This document shows positions 54,723 to 63,828 of a stretch of DNA of 64,000 bases, one piece after another. The notes under the pieces are model-generated. The model had not been told where the DNA came from. It saw only the letters and a program-made list of their open reading frames with translations, and did no database searches. The position numbers and the translations under genes are program-made. The stretch covers positions 1 to 64,000 of the forward strand of contig JAIQFP010000002.1 of assembly GCA_020073165.1 (NCBI GenBank), written 5' to 3'. Each line of letters opens with the position of its first letter. The stretch's first letter is position 1. The DNA comes from Terriglobia bacterium (lineage in GTDB: Bacteria; Acidobacteriota; Terriglobia; Terriglobales; Acidobacteriaceae).

Positions 54723-56564
54723 CTATTTCTTCAGCCACACTTCCGAGTTTATCCCCGTAACCTGCCTGACCACGTGGGGTGTGATCACGACCAGCAATTC
54801 GTCGTCGTCCTCTTCCTTTGTGTTCGTGGTCATGACCTGGTTCAGGCCGGGCACTTGTCCCAGCCCCGGGATGCCAGCCAGACTGCGCTGTTCGGTGTGT
54901 GAGACCGACCCGGCGACCACTGCCGGCTCGCCGTCTCGCAGCATCATGCTGCCTTTATATTCGCGATTGGAGATGACGGGGACACCATTCACTGCCCCAC
55001 CGGTCAGCGAGCGGAACTGCATTTCAAGCGCCAGGCTAACGTCGAGATTGCCGTTGACCTGGGGCTTGGCCTTCATGGTGAGCCCGAGGTCTTCGTAGCT
55101 GAAAGAAGGAAATGCCGCCTGGAACGTATTGTTCTGGATGTTCTGCGCAATCGCCGGAGTATTAAAGATGGGAGCGAAGCTGGCGTTGAGAATGGGAAAG
55201 CGCGATCCGACTTTAAAATTCGCCTCGTTGCCGTCCGCCACCCGCAGCGTGGCGTGCTCCAGGTTTTTCACCGAGCTCTCATTCACAGACAATTGCGCGC
55301 TGGCAGTTCCCAGGCTCAGGCCCATAAGCGTGAGGCCTCCGCCAAAGGTGGCCAGAGGCTGGCTGAAGATGGAATTCTGCTGGCTGCTCAACTGTGCCAG
55401 GAGCGCCGACAACGCCTGCGAGCCCGCCTGGTTGATGCCGCCGCCGGCGATCAATTGATTGATCAGGTCCTGGATATTCTGCCCGCCCAGGGCAGCCAGT
55501 GCCCCGGCGGGAATGTTGAACAACTGAAACTGGTTGGGGATGTGCAACCCGAGATTATGAACCAGCGTGCGGGTAACCTCGTATACATGCACGTCGAGTA
55601 TGACTTGCGCACGTCCGTCCCCCAGCGTCGCCAGCATTTGCGTTGCTGCATCCAGCATCGCCTGCGGGGCCCGCACCACCAGAGTTCCGGTTTGCGGTTG
55701 CGGGGTGATGAAACGAATCTCAAAGACCGTGCGCAGCACGTTGACGATCTCCTGCAGTTCCTGCGGCGTAGTGATTCCGGGAATGAAGAACGTGCGCAGC
55801 GCCATCCGGTCGTACTGGCGATGGTTCTCGGCCGACTGCGCGGCCAGCAGGACTTGCTTTTCCTCCAGCGGCGTCCAGAACGTCTTGGTCACATTGCATG
55901 CCGCGTCCATGGCGGCATAAAAGTCCACGCCCTGAATGTCGAAACCGACCCGGCGCGACGGCACCGAATCGTCGAGCGTCGCCACCACGCCGAATGCCGC
56001 CGCGACCTGGGTCAGGAGCCCACGGGAATCGCCCCGGTAGTGAAAGTCGGCCCGAGCCGGGCTCGGGACCACTCGCAGCTCGCCCGCATCCGCCAGCACT
56101 TGCGGCATGGCCTCGGCTCTGGGCGTCCACTCTCCAATTGCGTCGCGCAAGCGCTGCTGGGCGAATTGGTTCTCGGGGTCAAGTTGCAGGGCGTTGCGGA
56201 ATTCTGCCAACGCCTCCACCTGCTGCCCTTTCAGTAACTCCGTGTTGCCGCGCTCCAAATGCTCGTACACCAACTGCTGACGCGCCATCTCGCGGGCTGT
56301 AACATAGTCGACATCTCTGGGACTGAGTTGTGCCGCATGGCTAAACTCTTCGAGAGCTTCGTCCCCACGCTTTTCTTGCTGCAGCTTCAGAGCTCTGACA
56401 TAGGCAGCTTTGGCTTCTTTCAATTCTTTCTTGGACGGATTGCAGTTGGGCCCTCCCGGCCCGCCTTGGCCACACGGCAGCAGCGCGACGTTCGCCGGCT
56501 CATCGGCACAGAAAGCTGCTAACGTCAGCCCAAGAACGACAAGAATGGGTCTCACCAAACGCAT
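54723..56564 (-). CDS. Secretin-family outer membrane channel with TPR-like N-terminus
   Basis: 613 residues from ATG 56564, set by GGGAGG; the open frame to 56927 overlaps the S46 gene and is not used. A signal peptide is followed by two TPR-like units (about 35-140: LKLQQEKRGDEALEEFSHAAQLSPRD, LLKGQQVEALAEFRNALQLDPEN). An N0/N1-type part comes next (SIQGVDFYAAMDAACNVTKTFW-like), then the secretin domain to the C-terminus (PVISNREYKGSMMLRDGEPAVVAGSVSHTEQRSLAGIPGLGQVPGL and DELLVVITPHVV). It is a PilQ/GspD-type channel. It lies 12 kb from the pil operon, so PilQ is a reasonable but unproven assignment. Confidence 0.9.
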   Translation of the reverse strand: MRLVRPILVVLGLTLAAFCADEPANVALLPCGQGGPGGPNCNPSKKELKEAKAAYVRALKLQQEKRGDEALEEFSHAAQLSPRDVDYVTAREMARQQLVYEHLERGNTELLKGQQVEALAEFRNALQLDPENQFAQQRLRDAIGEWTPRAEAMPQVLADAGELRVVPSPARADFHYRGDSRGLLTQVAAAFGVVATLDDSVPSRRVGFDIQGVDFYAAMDAACNVTKTFWTPLEEKQVLLAAQSAENHRQYDRMALRTFFIPGITTPQELQEIVNVLRTVFEIRFITPQPQTGTLVVRAPQAMLDAATQMLATLGDGRAQVILDVHVYEVTRTLVHNLGLHIPNQFQLFNIPAGALAALGGQNIQDLINQLIAGGGINQAGSQALSALLAQLSSQQNSIFSQPLATFGGGLTLMGLSLGTASAQLSVNESSVKNLEHATLRVADGNEANFKVGSRFPILNASFAPIFNTPAIAQNIQNNTFQAAFPSFSYEDLGLTMKAKPQVNGNLDVSLALEMQFRSLTGGAVNGVPVISNREYKGSMMLRDGEPAVVAGSVSHTEQRSLAGIPGLGQVPGLNQVMTTNTKEEDDDELLVVITPHVVRQVTGINSEVWLKK

Positions 56565-56673
56565 GCCTCCCGATTGTAACCGGGAACTTCGCCGTGGCAG
56601 AGCAGTTTCCCGCGCCCTTGTACCTTCGAGCACACCACGGTTAGAACGCGATTCAGGGCCTGCCTTGCGCCAC

Positions 56674-56700
56674 AAGAAAGCCCGTGCCGCAGCACGGGCT
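56674..56700 (-). terminator. Terminator of the S46 peptidase gene
   Basis: Read on the minus strand: AGCCCGTGC, TGCG loop, GCACGGGCT, then TTTCTT. A 9-bp stem starting 27 bp after the S46 stop codon. It separates the S46 gene from the secretin gene, so the two are likely independent. Confidence 0.78.
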
Positions 56701-56727
56701 GTCTTCAGTGCGCCTCTTCGCAGCCTA

Positions 56728-58824
56728 TTATTTTGACGATGGGCTTGCTGTGGCGTTCCCTCCGCCCACCAGTTCCTTAGCCAAGGCAGTCGCACCGTAG
56801 ATCTTCCGCAGCGCCTCCAGGATGCCGCGTGCGTCCACGCTGACGGCGCGCCCAACCTGGTCGCTGTAAGCAAAGTTCCAGGGCAGCGACTGCAAGTTGC
56901 CGTCGAAGATGATACCCACGACCTCACCTGCCTGGTTCACGGTGGGGCTGCCAGAGTTGCCGCCGATGATGTCCGCCGTGGAAACAAAGTTCAGGGGCGT
57001 GCTCAGATTCAGTTTGGCTTTCGCCTTCGTCCAGCTGAGGGGCAACTTGTAAGGCGGCTTGTTACCGCCAGCAGTGGCGTGCTGGTAAGCGCCACCCAGG
57101 GTGGTGAAATAAGGAATTTCCCTGCCCTTTTCGGTGTAGCCTCGCACCGCTCCATAGCTCAGCCGGAGGGTAAAGGTGGCGTCGGGCGGCTCGGTGAACC
57201 CGCTTCGCGCAAAGCGTACGCCGGTGATTCTTGCGCCTTCCCGCCGCTCCACCGCATCCACCTCGTCATCATAGCGTTTGCGAACATCGCGGGCATCGCC
57301 GTCGATATTGCGCATCAGCACGATCAGCGGGTCCTTTGACGCTTCAATGGCTGCCTTGCCCCCTTCATAGAGTTGCTTGCGCACCTCCACATCCTGCAGC
57401 TTGGTATAGTCAATCAGCTCCTCGGCGACTTCCCACGGGGGCCGGAAGTTGAGCACCTTCATCCCCACCTCGGTATCGCTGCTGATGTCCGCATCCATCT
57501 GCGCCAGGGAATCGGTAAGTCTCGCGACCTCCAAAGACTTGTAAATCGGCGCCGTCGAGAACAGTCTCTGCTCCAGGGAGGGCAGGTTGGAATCGCGGTA
57601 CTCCCGCAGGCGATGGGCATTGGGCTTGGCCTTTTCCTCGGCCACGCGCACCAGGTCACGCGCTATCCGCGCCAGATCGCAATCGAACCCGCGCAAGCGC
57701 TCGATGTAAGAGAGGAGCAGGTAGGTTTCGTTGTACACCTGCATAGCGTTGGCAATAGCTTTCCAGGGATCGCCGATCTCAGCCGGTTGCCCCGCGGCCG
57801 CCGCCTTCAGCCCAGCCTCTACCTCCGCCCTCTTCGCCATGAGTTGGGCGTCGTTCAATGCTCCCAGGTAGCCGAGCACGGCCTTCTGGGAGTTCTGGTA
57901 TCCGAAAAGGGCTTCCTTGGCGATGCGAGCGTTCTCCTTCGACTCGGCGCTGAACTTCTGCAGCGCGGCGATGCGCCGCTTGTAGGTGTCGAGCCGCGCG
58001 GGATAATCGATCTTGCGCAGGAACTCCAGCTGCGCCATGGTCCGCAGCCGGCCTGTGCTGCCGGGATTGCCGGAAACAAAAATCGGCTCACCGTCCCTCA
58101 CGCCCGTGGCCGACCACTGCAGATAGTTGCCGATGTGCGCCGGCTTCCCGTTCTCGTAGACGCGGAAGAAGGTTATGTCGAGATCGTAGCGGGGATAGGT
58201 GAAATTGTCCGGATCGCCTCCGAAAAACGCGCTATCGAACTCCGGGGCGAACACCAGGCGCACGTCGGTGTATTTCTTGTATTTATAAAGGTGATAAACC
58301 TTGCCGGAATAGAACGTGATCACGTCGCAGCGCAGCCCGGTGGAAGTGGCGCAATCCTTTTCAATTTCCGACATGGCAGCACGTTGCGCCTGTCCGGTTT
58401 CCGCCGTTGACAACTCCGCCGTGACCGCCGCGTTCACCTTGGCGGTGACGTCCTCGATGCCCAACAGTTGATTCAATTCGAGGTCGGGACACTTGGCTTC
58501 TTCCGCCTGACTGCGGGCGTAGAAGCCGGTTTCCATGTAATCCTTGCCGTCCCTGGAAAGCTCATGGATGCAGACCGCACCTACATGGTGGTTGGTGAAG
58601 GTAAGGCCGTCGGGCGAGACGAAAGATCCAGACCCGCCATTATTGAACCGCACCGAGGAGAGCCGCAAGTGGTCCAGCCAATCCTGGGTGGGTTCGAACC
58701 CGTACTGGGCTTTGACCTTGTCTTTGGGAAACGCGTTGTACAACCACATGCCCTCGTCGGCCGAGGCGAAGGAACTGGCCAGAATGCAGGCCAGACAGGC
58801 CATAAGCAGGGACACCCGCTTCAT
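56728..58824 (-). CDS. S46-family dipeptidyl-peptidase
   Basis: 698 residues. Signal peptide ends FASA. The catalytic His is in FTNHHVGAVC, Asp in PDNFTYPRYDLDITFF, and Ser in GGNSGSPTVN. These and the substrate-binding YPRYDLD and DNQ-like blocks identify an S46 peptidase (DPP7/DPP11 group), which removes dipeptides from proteins in the periplasm. Chymotrypsin-like barrels flank a helical insert (about 260-500). The residue that sets P1 specificity (Gly for DPP7, Arg for DPP11) was not assigned. A bacterial-type promoter and a terminator bracket the gene. Confidence 0.93.
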   Translation of the reverse strand: MKRVSLLMACLACILASSFASADEGMWLYNAFPKDKVKAQYGFEPTQDWLDHLRLSSVRFNNGGSGSFVSPDGLTFTNHHVGAVCIHELSRDGKDYMETGFYARSQAEEAKCPDLELNQLLGIEDVTAKVNAAVTAELSTAETGQAQRAAMSEIEKDCATSTGLRCDVITFYSGKVYHLYKYKKYTDVRLVFAPEFDSAFFGGDPDNFTYPRYDLDITFFRVYENGKPAHIGNYLQWSATGVRDGEPIFVSGNPGSTGRLRTMAQLEFLRKIDYPARLDTYKRRIAALQKFSAESKENARIAKEALFGYQNSQKAVLGYLGALNDAQLMAKRAEVEAGLKAAAAGQPAEIGDPWKAIANAMQVYNETYLLLSYIERLRGFDCDLARIARDLVRVAEEKAKPNAHRLREYRDSNLPSLEQRLFSTAPIYKSLEVARLTDSLAQMDADISSDTEVGMKVLNFRPPWEVAEELIDYTKLQDVEVRKQLYEGGKAAIEASKDPLIVLMRNIDGDARDVRKRYDDEVDAVERREGARITGVRFARSGFTEPPDATFTLRLSYGAVRGYTEKGREIPYFTTLGGAYQHATAGGNKPPYKLPLSWTKAKAKLNLSTPLNFVSTADIIGGNSGSPTVNQAGEVVGIIFDGNLQSLPWNFAYSDQVGRAVSVDARGILEALRKIYGATALAKELVGGGNATASPSSK

Positions 58825-58892
58825 ATATGACTCCGCAGATGAGATTGGCGGGGCCGCTACAGTCGGCTCCGTAGGTATGAACGAAACTCTTT

Positions 58893-58922
58893 AATATACG
58901 CCGCGGCTGCGGACGCAAGCAA
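58893..58922 (-). promoter_or_regulatory. Candidate promoter of the S46 peptidase gene
   Basis: Minus strand: TTGCTT (58922-58917), 18 bp, TATATT (58898-58893). Back to back with the citrate synthase promoter. Prediction from consensus only. Confidence 0.4.
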
Positions 58923-58931
58923 ACCGGCAGG

Positions 58932-58961
58932 TTGGAAACTTGAGCGCTCTTAGCGTATAAA
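58932..58961 (+). promoter_or_regulatory. Candidate promoter of the citrate synthase gene
   Basis: TTGGAA, 18 bp, TATAAA, 41 bp upstream of the ATG at 59003. The spacer contains GAGCGCTC, a perfect 8-bp palindrome. Prediction from consensus only. Confidence 0.5.
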
Positions 58962-59002
58962 AGTGAGTTGCGACGCACATCTCACAGTGCGAGCGAGGCA
59001 TC

Positions 59003-60145
59003 ATGTCCAGCCTGACCACCACCAACGCCCCCAAGGGGCTGGAAGGCGTAGTCGCCACCACCTCCAGCATCTGTTTCATCGACGGGGAGCGGGGGGTTTT
59101 GGCCTATCGTGGCATTGACATTCACGAATTGGCCGACAACTCCACCTTCGAGGAAACCTGCTACCTGCTGTGGTTCGGCAAGCTGCCGTCCCGCGCCGAA
59201 CTGAAAGACCTGCGCGAGCGTCTAGGCGAGGAGCGCAAGCTCGACGCCTCCATCATTCATCGCTTGCAGCTCGCGCCCAAGCATGCCCTGCCCATGGACG
59301 TGCTGCGTACCATCGTCTCCGCGCTGTCTTTCTACGATCCCGAGGAAAAGAACAACGACCGCGCGGCCAACCTCCACAAGGCCATTCGGCTCACTTCGCA
59401 GATCGCCATGGTGGTAGCCGCCTACGACCGCATTCGCAAGGGAAAGCCTGTGGTTGAGCCGGACCGCACGCTCTCCCATGCCGCCAATTTTCTGCTGATG
59501 CTCAACGGCACGCCACCCTCGAAGACGGCGGAGCGGGCGCTGGACATCGCCTTGATCTTGCACGCAGACCACGAGCTCAACGCCTCCACCTTTGCCGCGC
59601 GCGTGACCGCGGCCACACTGTCGGACATGCACTCCGCGGTGACCTCAGCCATTGGGGCGTTAAAGGGACCGCTGCATGGCGGCGCCAACGAAGCGGTCTT
59701 CAAGATTCTGATGGAGATTGACCGCGACGGCGCCGACCCGGTCGAATACGTGAAGGGCATGCTGGGGCAAAAGAAAAAAGTGCCCGGGTTCGGACATCGC
59801 GTGTATCACACCGAAGACCCGCGTGCGACGCACTTGCGAACCATGTCGCGCGATCTGGGCAATTCGAGTGGAAATCCCAAGTGGTTCGAGTATTCGCGGA
59901 AGATCGAAGAGTTCATTAGAGCTGACAAGAAGCTGAACGCTAACGTGGATTTCTACTCCGCGTCCACCTACCACACCCTGGGCATTGATGTGGACTTGTT
60001 CACCCCGGTGTTTGCCGTCTCGCGCATCAGCGGCTGGACTGCCCACGTCATCGAGCAACTGGATGATAACCGTTTGATCCGGCCACGTGCGGACTATGTC
60101 GGGCCGAGCTATCCCCAGCACTGGGTGGCGATGGAAAAGCGGTAG
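59003..60145 (+). CDS. gltA: Citrate synthase
   Basis: 380 residues, the short bacterial/archaeal form. Catalytic residues are in PLHGGANE (His), GFGHRVYHTEDPR (His) and ANVDFYSAS (Asp). It starts MSSLTTTNAPKGLEGVV, close to Bacillus/Thermus-type enzymes, and condenses acetyl-CoA with oxaloacetate for the TCA cycle. A 2-methylcitrate synthase cannot be excluded from the sequence, but no other methylcitrate gene is here. GAGG upstream of ATG. It lies divergently from the S46 gene and is probably a monocistronic unit. Confidence 0.95.
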   Translation: MSSLTTTNAPKGLEGVVATTSSICFIDGERGVLAYRGIDIHELADNSTFEETCYLLWFGKLPSRAELKDLRERLGEERKLDASIIHRLQLAPKHALPMDVLRTIVSALSFYDPEEKNNDRAANLHKAIRLTSQIAMVVAAYDRIRKGKPVVEPDRTLSHAANFLLMLNGTPPSKTAERALDIALILHADHELNASTFAARVTAATLSDMHSAVTSAIGALKGPLHGGANEAVFKILMEIDRDGADPVEYVKGMLGQKKKVPGFGHRVYHTEDPRATHLRTMSRDLGNSSGNPKWFEYSRKIEEFIRADKKLNANVDFYSASTYHTLGIDVDLFTPVFAVSRISGWTAHVIEQLDDNRLIRPRADYVGPSYPQHWVAMEKR

Positions 60146-60243
60146 GGGAAGGGCTACCCTCCGGCGTCGCAGCCCATGTGGCCTTCTGCCTTCCATGAAG
60201 GCTCGGTGCCGCACTCCTTGGGCGTAAAATAAGCAGAAGCTCT

Positions 60244-61410
60244 ATGCGCCGCGTCTATTTCGACAACAACGCCACCACTCCCGTGCTACCCGAGGTGTTT
60301 GAGGCCATGCAGCCCTACTTCGGGGAGTATTTCGGGAACGCCTCGTCCATCCACCATCATGGGCAGGAGACGCGGGCGGCGGTGGAGCGCGCGCGCGAGT
60401 CGGTCGCAGCTCTGCTTGGGTGCCGGCCTTCCGAGGTCGTCTTCACCAGCGGCGGCACCGAGGGCGACAATCTGGCCATCTTCGGCTTGGCCCAGGCCGG
60501 CGACCACGTCGTCACCTCAACCATCGAACACCACGCGGTGCTGAACTCCTGCAAGCATCTGGAAGCGGCAGGCTGCGAGGTCACCTATGTTCCAGTAGAT
60601 GACCGCTGCCTGGTGGACCCGGACGACGTGCGCCGCGCGTTGCGTCCCAATACCAAGCTCATCACCATCATGATGGCCAACAACGAGACCGGGGTGTTGC
60701 AGCCCGTCGAGGAGATCGCCAAAGTTGCCGCTGAAGCCGATGTGTACTTCCACAGCGACGGAGTGCAAGCCGCAGGCAAGGTACCGATTGATGTCATGCG
60801 CATCGGTTGCGATTTGCTTTCCATCTCCGGCCACAAGATGCACGCGCCGCAGGGCGTGGGGGCGCTCTACGTACGCAAGGGGACAATCCTTCAGCCCATG
60901 CTCTACGGCGGAAGTCACGAGCGATCGCGGCGAGCCGGCACTGAGAATGTTCCCGGGATCGTGGGATTGGGTAAAGCCGCGGAACTGGCCCGGGAGGCTT
61001 TAGAGCGAGGAGATCTTGCGAAGATGGGTGCCGTGCGCGACCGCATCCAGCAGACCCTCCTCGGCGCGGTAGAAGCCACTGGGGTGAATGGGGACGGCGC
61101 TCCCCGCGTGCCGAACACCACGAATATGTATTTTGATTACATCGAGGGCGAGGCGCTGGTGATCGCCCTCGACCTGAAAGGGCTGGCCGTCTCCACCGGC
61201 GCTGCCTGCTCCTCGGGAGCAATCGAGCCATCGCACGTGCTCACTGCCATGGGCTTGCGCCCCGACCGTGCCCGGGCCAGCCTGCGCTTCAGCCTGGGCA
61301 AGCAGAACACACCAGAGGATGTGGAATTTGCTCTAGGCGTGGTTCCCAGCACTGTAGCCCGTCTGCGCGAGCTGTCGCCGGTTTACAATAAGACAGCGGT
61401 TAGCCATTAG
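60244..61410 (+). CDS. nifS: Cysteine desulfurase (NifS/IscS family)
   Basis: 388 residues. FDNNATTP opens the fold. PLP-binding Lys is K198 in SISGHKMH, and the sulfur-transfer Cys is C322 in STGAACSSGAIEPSHVL, whose neighbourhood GxxCSSG is that of group I desulfurases. It takes sulfur from cysteine for iron-sulfur clusters and tRNA thiolation. The mnmA gene follows on the same strand about 100 bp on, which suggests that this enzyme supplies the persulfide for 2-thiouridine. No iscU-like scaffold gene is nearby, so the other outlets are elsewhere. Confidence 0.95.
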   Translation: MRRVYFDNNATTPVLPEVFEAMQPYFGEYFGNASSIHHHGQETRAAVERARESVAALLGCRPSEVVFTSGGTEGDNLAIFGLAQAGDHVVTSTIEHHAVLNSCKHLEAAGCEVTYVPVDDRCLVDPDDVRRALRPNTKLITIMMANNETGVLQPVEEIAKVAAEADVYFHSDGVQAAGKVPIDVMRIGCDLLSISGHKMHAPQGVGALYVRKGTILQPMLYGGSHERSRRAGTENVPGIVGLGKAAELAREALERGDLAKMGAVRDRIQQTLLGAVEATGVNGDGAPRVPNTTNMYFDYIEGEALVIALDLKGLAVSTGAACSSGAIEPSHVLTAMGLRPDRARASLRFSLGKQNTPEDVEFALGVVPSTVARLRELSPVYNKTAVSH

Positions 61411-61413
61411 CGG

Positions 61414-61521
61414 TTAGCATTTGGCCCCTCTGCTTCTTCCTGGCCCTCTAGCGCCGATGAAGTTTGTGAACGGGGCGATGAACAGTCACGGCTAAGTGCT
61501 AGTTGCTAAGCGCCAAATGCT
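61414..61521. repeat. Short dispersed repeat, family R2, copies b (forward) and c (reverse, over the mnmA start)
   Basis: TTAGCATTTGG at 61414-61424 repeats the copy at 13691. AGCATTTGG / CCAAATGCT at 61416-61424 and 61513-61521 form an inverted pair, and GGTTAGCC-like and GCTAAG-like runs extend the similarity. The reverse copy supplies the ATG of mnmA at 61517. Confidence 0.5.
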
Positions 61522-62629
61522 GGATTCCCACACCATCGCCGTTGCCATGTCGGGTGGAGTCGACTCCTCCACTGTCGCGGCCATGCTGCGCGCCGAAGGG
61601 CACACGGTTGTCGGCCTGACCATGCAGCTCTGGAACCAGCGCCGACTGGCCGGACATCCGGGCATGCCCGAGGCGGTGCAGGGACGCTGCTGTTCGCTCG
61701 ATGATGTTTACGACGCCCGCCGCGTCGCCGAGACTCTCGGCTTTCCCTACTACGTCGTCAATCACGAGGAGAGCTTTGAGCGCGACGTGGTGCGTCCCTT
61801 TGTCGAAGAGTACCTTTCCGGCCGCACGCCGATTCCCTGCAGCTTGTGCAATAACCACCTGAAGTTTGATGAGCTCTTGGTCGTTGCCCGGCAGATCGGC
61901 GCGGATGCCCTCGCCACCGGGCACTACGCCCGTGTGGAATTCGATGAGCAGCGTGGCCGCTGGCTGCTTAAGCGTCCCGCCGACTTGTCGAAGGATCAGA
62001 CTTATTTTCTTTTTGGCTTGACCCAGGAGCAGCTCAGCCGCACCCTGTTTCCGCTCGGTGGCCTGACCAAGCCCGAGGTCCGCGAACTCGCCCGTCGGCA
62101 CGGGCTGGCCCTCGCCGAAAAGCCTGATTCACAGGAAATCTGTTTCGTCCCCGGCGGAGACTACAAACACTTCCTCGACGCTTACCTCGCCGAGCAGGGA
62201 GAATCCCTGCCTGACACCGCGGGCGAACTGGTCACCAGCGATGGGCAGGTGATCGGGGAACACGCCGGCATTCACAACTTCACGGTGGGCCAGCGCAAGG
62301 GCCTGGGTATCGCCACGGGCTCCCCGCTTTACGTCCTCCAGATCAAGGGAGACACACGCGAAGTTGTCGTCGGTAACCAGGATGAGCTTTACTCGCGCAC
62401 GCTGCGTGCCCGCCGGGTGAACCTCATCGCGGTGGAAGAACTTCGCGAGCCCATGCGGGTAGCGGTCAAGATCCGCCATCGCCACGAGCCTGGTCCCGCC
62501 ATCCTAGAAGCGTCAGGCGACGATGAGGTGCTGGTCACATTCGACCAGCCGCAGCGCGCCATAACTCCGGGTCAGGCCGCCGTCTTCTACGACGGAGACA
62601 CCGTGGTCGGCGGTGGATGGATCACCTAG
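61517..62629 (+). CDS. mnmA: tRNA-specific 2-thiouridylase MnmA
   Basis: 370 residues from ATG 61517; a GTG at 61496 is an alternative. The P-loop SGGVDSS lies near the N-terminus. The two catalytic cysteines sit in [16 protein letters not shown] and [29 protein letters not shown] marks the start of the C-terminal beta-barrel. It thiolates U34 of Lys, Glu and Gln tRNAs, using sulfur from the desulfurase gene next door. No Shine-Dalgarno sequence precedes the ATG. The start codon lies inside a repeat (R2, reverse copy). Length matches E. coli MnmA. Confidence 0.95.
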   Translation: MLDSHTIAVAMSGGVDSSTVAAMLRAEGHTVVGLTMQLWNQRRLAGHPGMPEAVQGRCCSLDDVYDARRVAETLGFPYYVVNHEESFERDVVRPFVEEYLSGRTPIPCSLCNNHLKFDELLVVARQIGADALATGHYARVEFDEQRGRWLLKRPADLSKDQTYFLFGLTQEQLSRTLFPLGGLTKPEVRELARRHGLALAEKPDSQEICFVPGGDYKHFLDAYLAEQGESLPDTAGELVTSDGQVIGEHAGIHNFTVGQRKGLGIATGSPLYVLQIKGDTREVVVGNQDELYSRTLRARRVNLIAVEELREPMRVAVKIRHRHEPGPAILEASGDDEVLVTFDQPQRAITPGQAAVFYDGDTVVGGGWIT

Positions 62630-62799
62630 CGTTTCCCGGCAAAGCTTGAAATTGGTCGGGCGACGGACGGGCCCGACTTTCCGCTGTGTTGTAAGTCGAT
62701 GCCAGCTATAACGCGGGCTGCAAGGCGTCTCCCCTCCACATTTGTGCAAACAATTGCCACTTGCCACCTCCTGCCCCGCGCAAACCGATATTTCCCCCG

Positions 62800-62914
62800 C
62801 CCCGGGTTTGGTACCGGGGTTGCACGTAATCTCTGCGGAGTCACGAAAACCCGCTTCAGACAAGGGTTTTCGCGGCTATCCCTGGTTTCTGAAGCTACCG
62901 GGCAGCCCACCAGG
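62800..62914 (+). other. Structured leader of a small secreted protein gene (in gene-free 62630-62943)
   Basis: Three potential stem-loops in order: CCCCGG/CCGGGG (62800-62819), CGAAAACCC/GGGTTTTCG around an 11-base loop (62844-62872), and CCTGGT/ACCAGG (62881-62914) closing on 22 bases. Then GGAGG and the ATG at 62944. It does not match the GEMM, cobalamin, glycine or SAM-type cores I know. The upstream part, 62630-62799, shows nothing recognisable. Confidence 0.4.
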
Positions 62915-62943
62915 CTCGAACTGGCTGGCCGGAGGTGAATACC

Positions 62944-63258
62944 ATGAAGACCACAGTTCTTGTGTTGTGCTTTTTGTGCGCCACCGCGGCACTTGGACAA
63001 ACCGCTGCTGGTGGTTCCTCGCTGAGTGCCCAGCCCGTGGTGTATGCGTTTAGCAGTCATCCCCGACGTGCTTCCGAGCGCGCGATGGCACAGGAGCAGT
63101 CCCTGCTGCACAAGCCCGGCCTTGTCTATGCTCAGGGTGAGCGGCCGCTCTGGGAAGTAATGCCAGAGAAGCAGGAAATACCACTCGGTGATGTGGCCCG
63201 TGTGCTGAGGAAAGAGCATGCCACGGCGAAGAAGGCCAACCGAGTCGTGGAGAACTAG
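62944..63258 (+). CDS. Small secreted hypothetical protein
   Basis: 104 residues from ATG 62944, with GGAGG eight bases upstream; a GTG at 62935 sits inside the ribosome-binding site and is rejected. A signal peptide (VLVLCFLCATAALG, cleavage near QTAAGG) precedes a small polar protein with HPRRASERAMAQEQSLL and EIPLGDVARVLRKEHATAKKA. No family recognised. The structured leader before it suggests post-transcriptional control. No downstream partner. Confidence 0.7.
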   Translation: MKTTVLVLCFLCATAALGQTAAGGSSLSAQPVVYAFSSHPRRASERAMAQEQSLLHKPGLVYAQGERPLWEVMPEKQEIPLGDVARVLRKEHATAKKANRVVEN

Positions 63259-63457
63259 ACTAAGACTTCAGCCGCCAGGCAAGAAAGTGTCCGAGTGCCA
63301 CTGGCGTTTCTAACATCCTCTCGGTCCGCTTGCACCCACCCCACCCCGCCCGCAAACGCGTGATCGTCGACTCCACAATCGCGACGCGGCAGGCAGTCCC
63401 CGTCCTTGCACATCCGACGGCAGCTCTTACGGAAGGTTGAAGACCCTAGCCAGCTTG

Positions 63458-63724
63458 TTATTTCGTCAGCGCGTTCAGGCGGGCCGAGAGGCGGGACTTG
63501 TAGCGCGACGCGGTATTCTCGTGAATGACGCCCTTCTGGATGGCCTTGTCTAGCGCAGAAGCGGTTTGCCGGTACACTTGCTCGGCGGCGGGCTTGTCGC
63601 CCTTGGCTAGTGCCTCGCGCAGGTCGCGCAGGGCAGTGCGCAGGCGGGAGCGGTTGGCCCGGTTGCGGGCAGTGCGCTTTTCTGTCTGTCGGGCGCGTTT
63701 CAGCGCGGAAAAATGATTCGCCAT
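63458..63724 (-). CDS. rpsT: 30S ribosomal protein S20
   Basis: 88 residues from ATG 63724. [22 protein letters not shown] opens it, and [17 protein letters not shown] ends it, both as in bacterial bS20. It binds 16S rRNA at the bottom of the 30S body early in assembly. Single gene in most bacteria, as here. The frame is open further upstream, but bS20 starts at MAN. GAAGG lies about 12 bases before the ATG. A good sigma70-type promoter precedes it. Confidence 0.97.
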   Translation of the reverse strand: MANHFSALKRARQTEKRTARNRANRSRLRTALRDLREALAKGDKPAAEQVYRQTASALDKAIQKGVIHENTASRYKSRLSARLNALTK

Positions 63725-63794
63725 ATCTGCTTGATTACCTTCGTTTCTCTTGATTTCTTCAGAAAGTGATGTTCGGCTGGCTGCCGAATACGCT

Positions 63795-63824
63795 ATTTTA
63801 CGGGAGTAGCTCACAAGCGGTCAA
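63795..63824 (-). promoter_or_regulatory. Promoter of rpsT
   Basis: Minus strand: TTGACC (63824-63819), 18 bp, TAAAAT (63800-63795). The leader to rpsT is about 65 bases. The -35 box lies five bases from the start codon of the divergent AAA gene, so the two share this region. Confidence 0.7.
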
Positions 63825-63828
63825 ACCC

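Noticed and set aside
56565-56927. N-terminal extension of the secretin frame
   Set aside because: It overlaps the S46 gene and its terminator; the ATG at 56564 has a ribosome-binding site and a signal peptide.
58685-58705. GGGTTCGAACCC, a tRNA T-loop-like word
   Set aside because: It lies inside the S46 peptidase coding frame; no acceptor or anticodon arm can be drawn around it.
62800-62940. c-di-GMP (GEMM) riboswitch
   Set aside because: The conserved GGGCAAACC and ACGCAAAGCC blocks are absent, although stem-loops exist.
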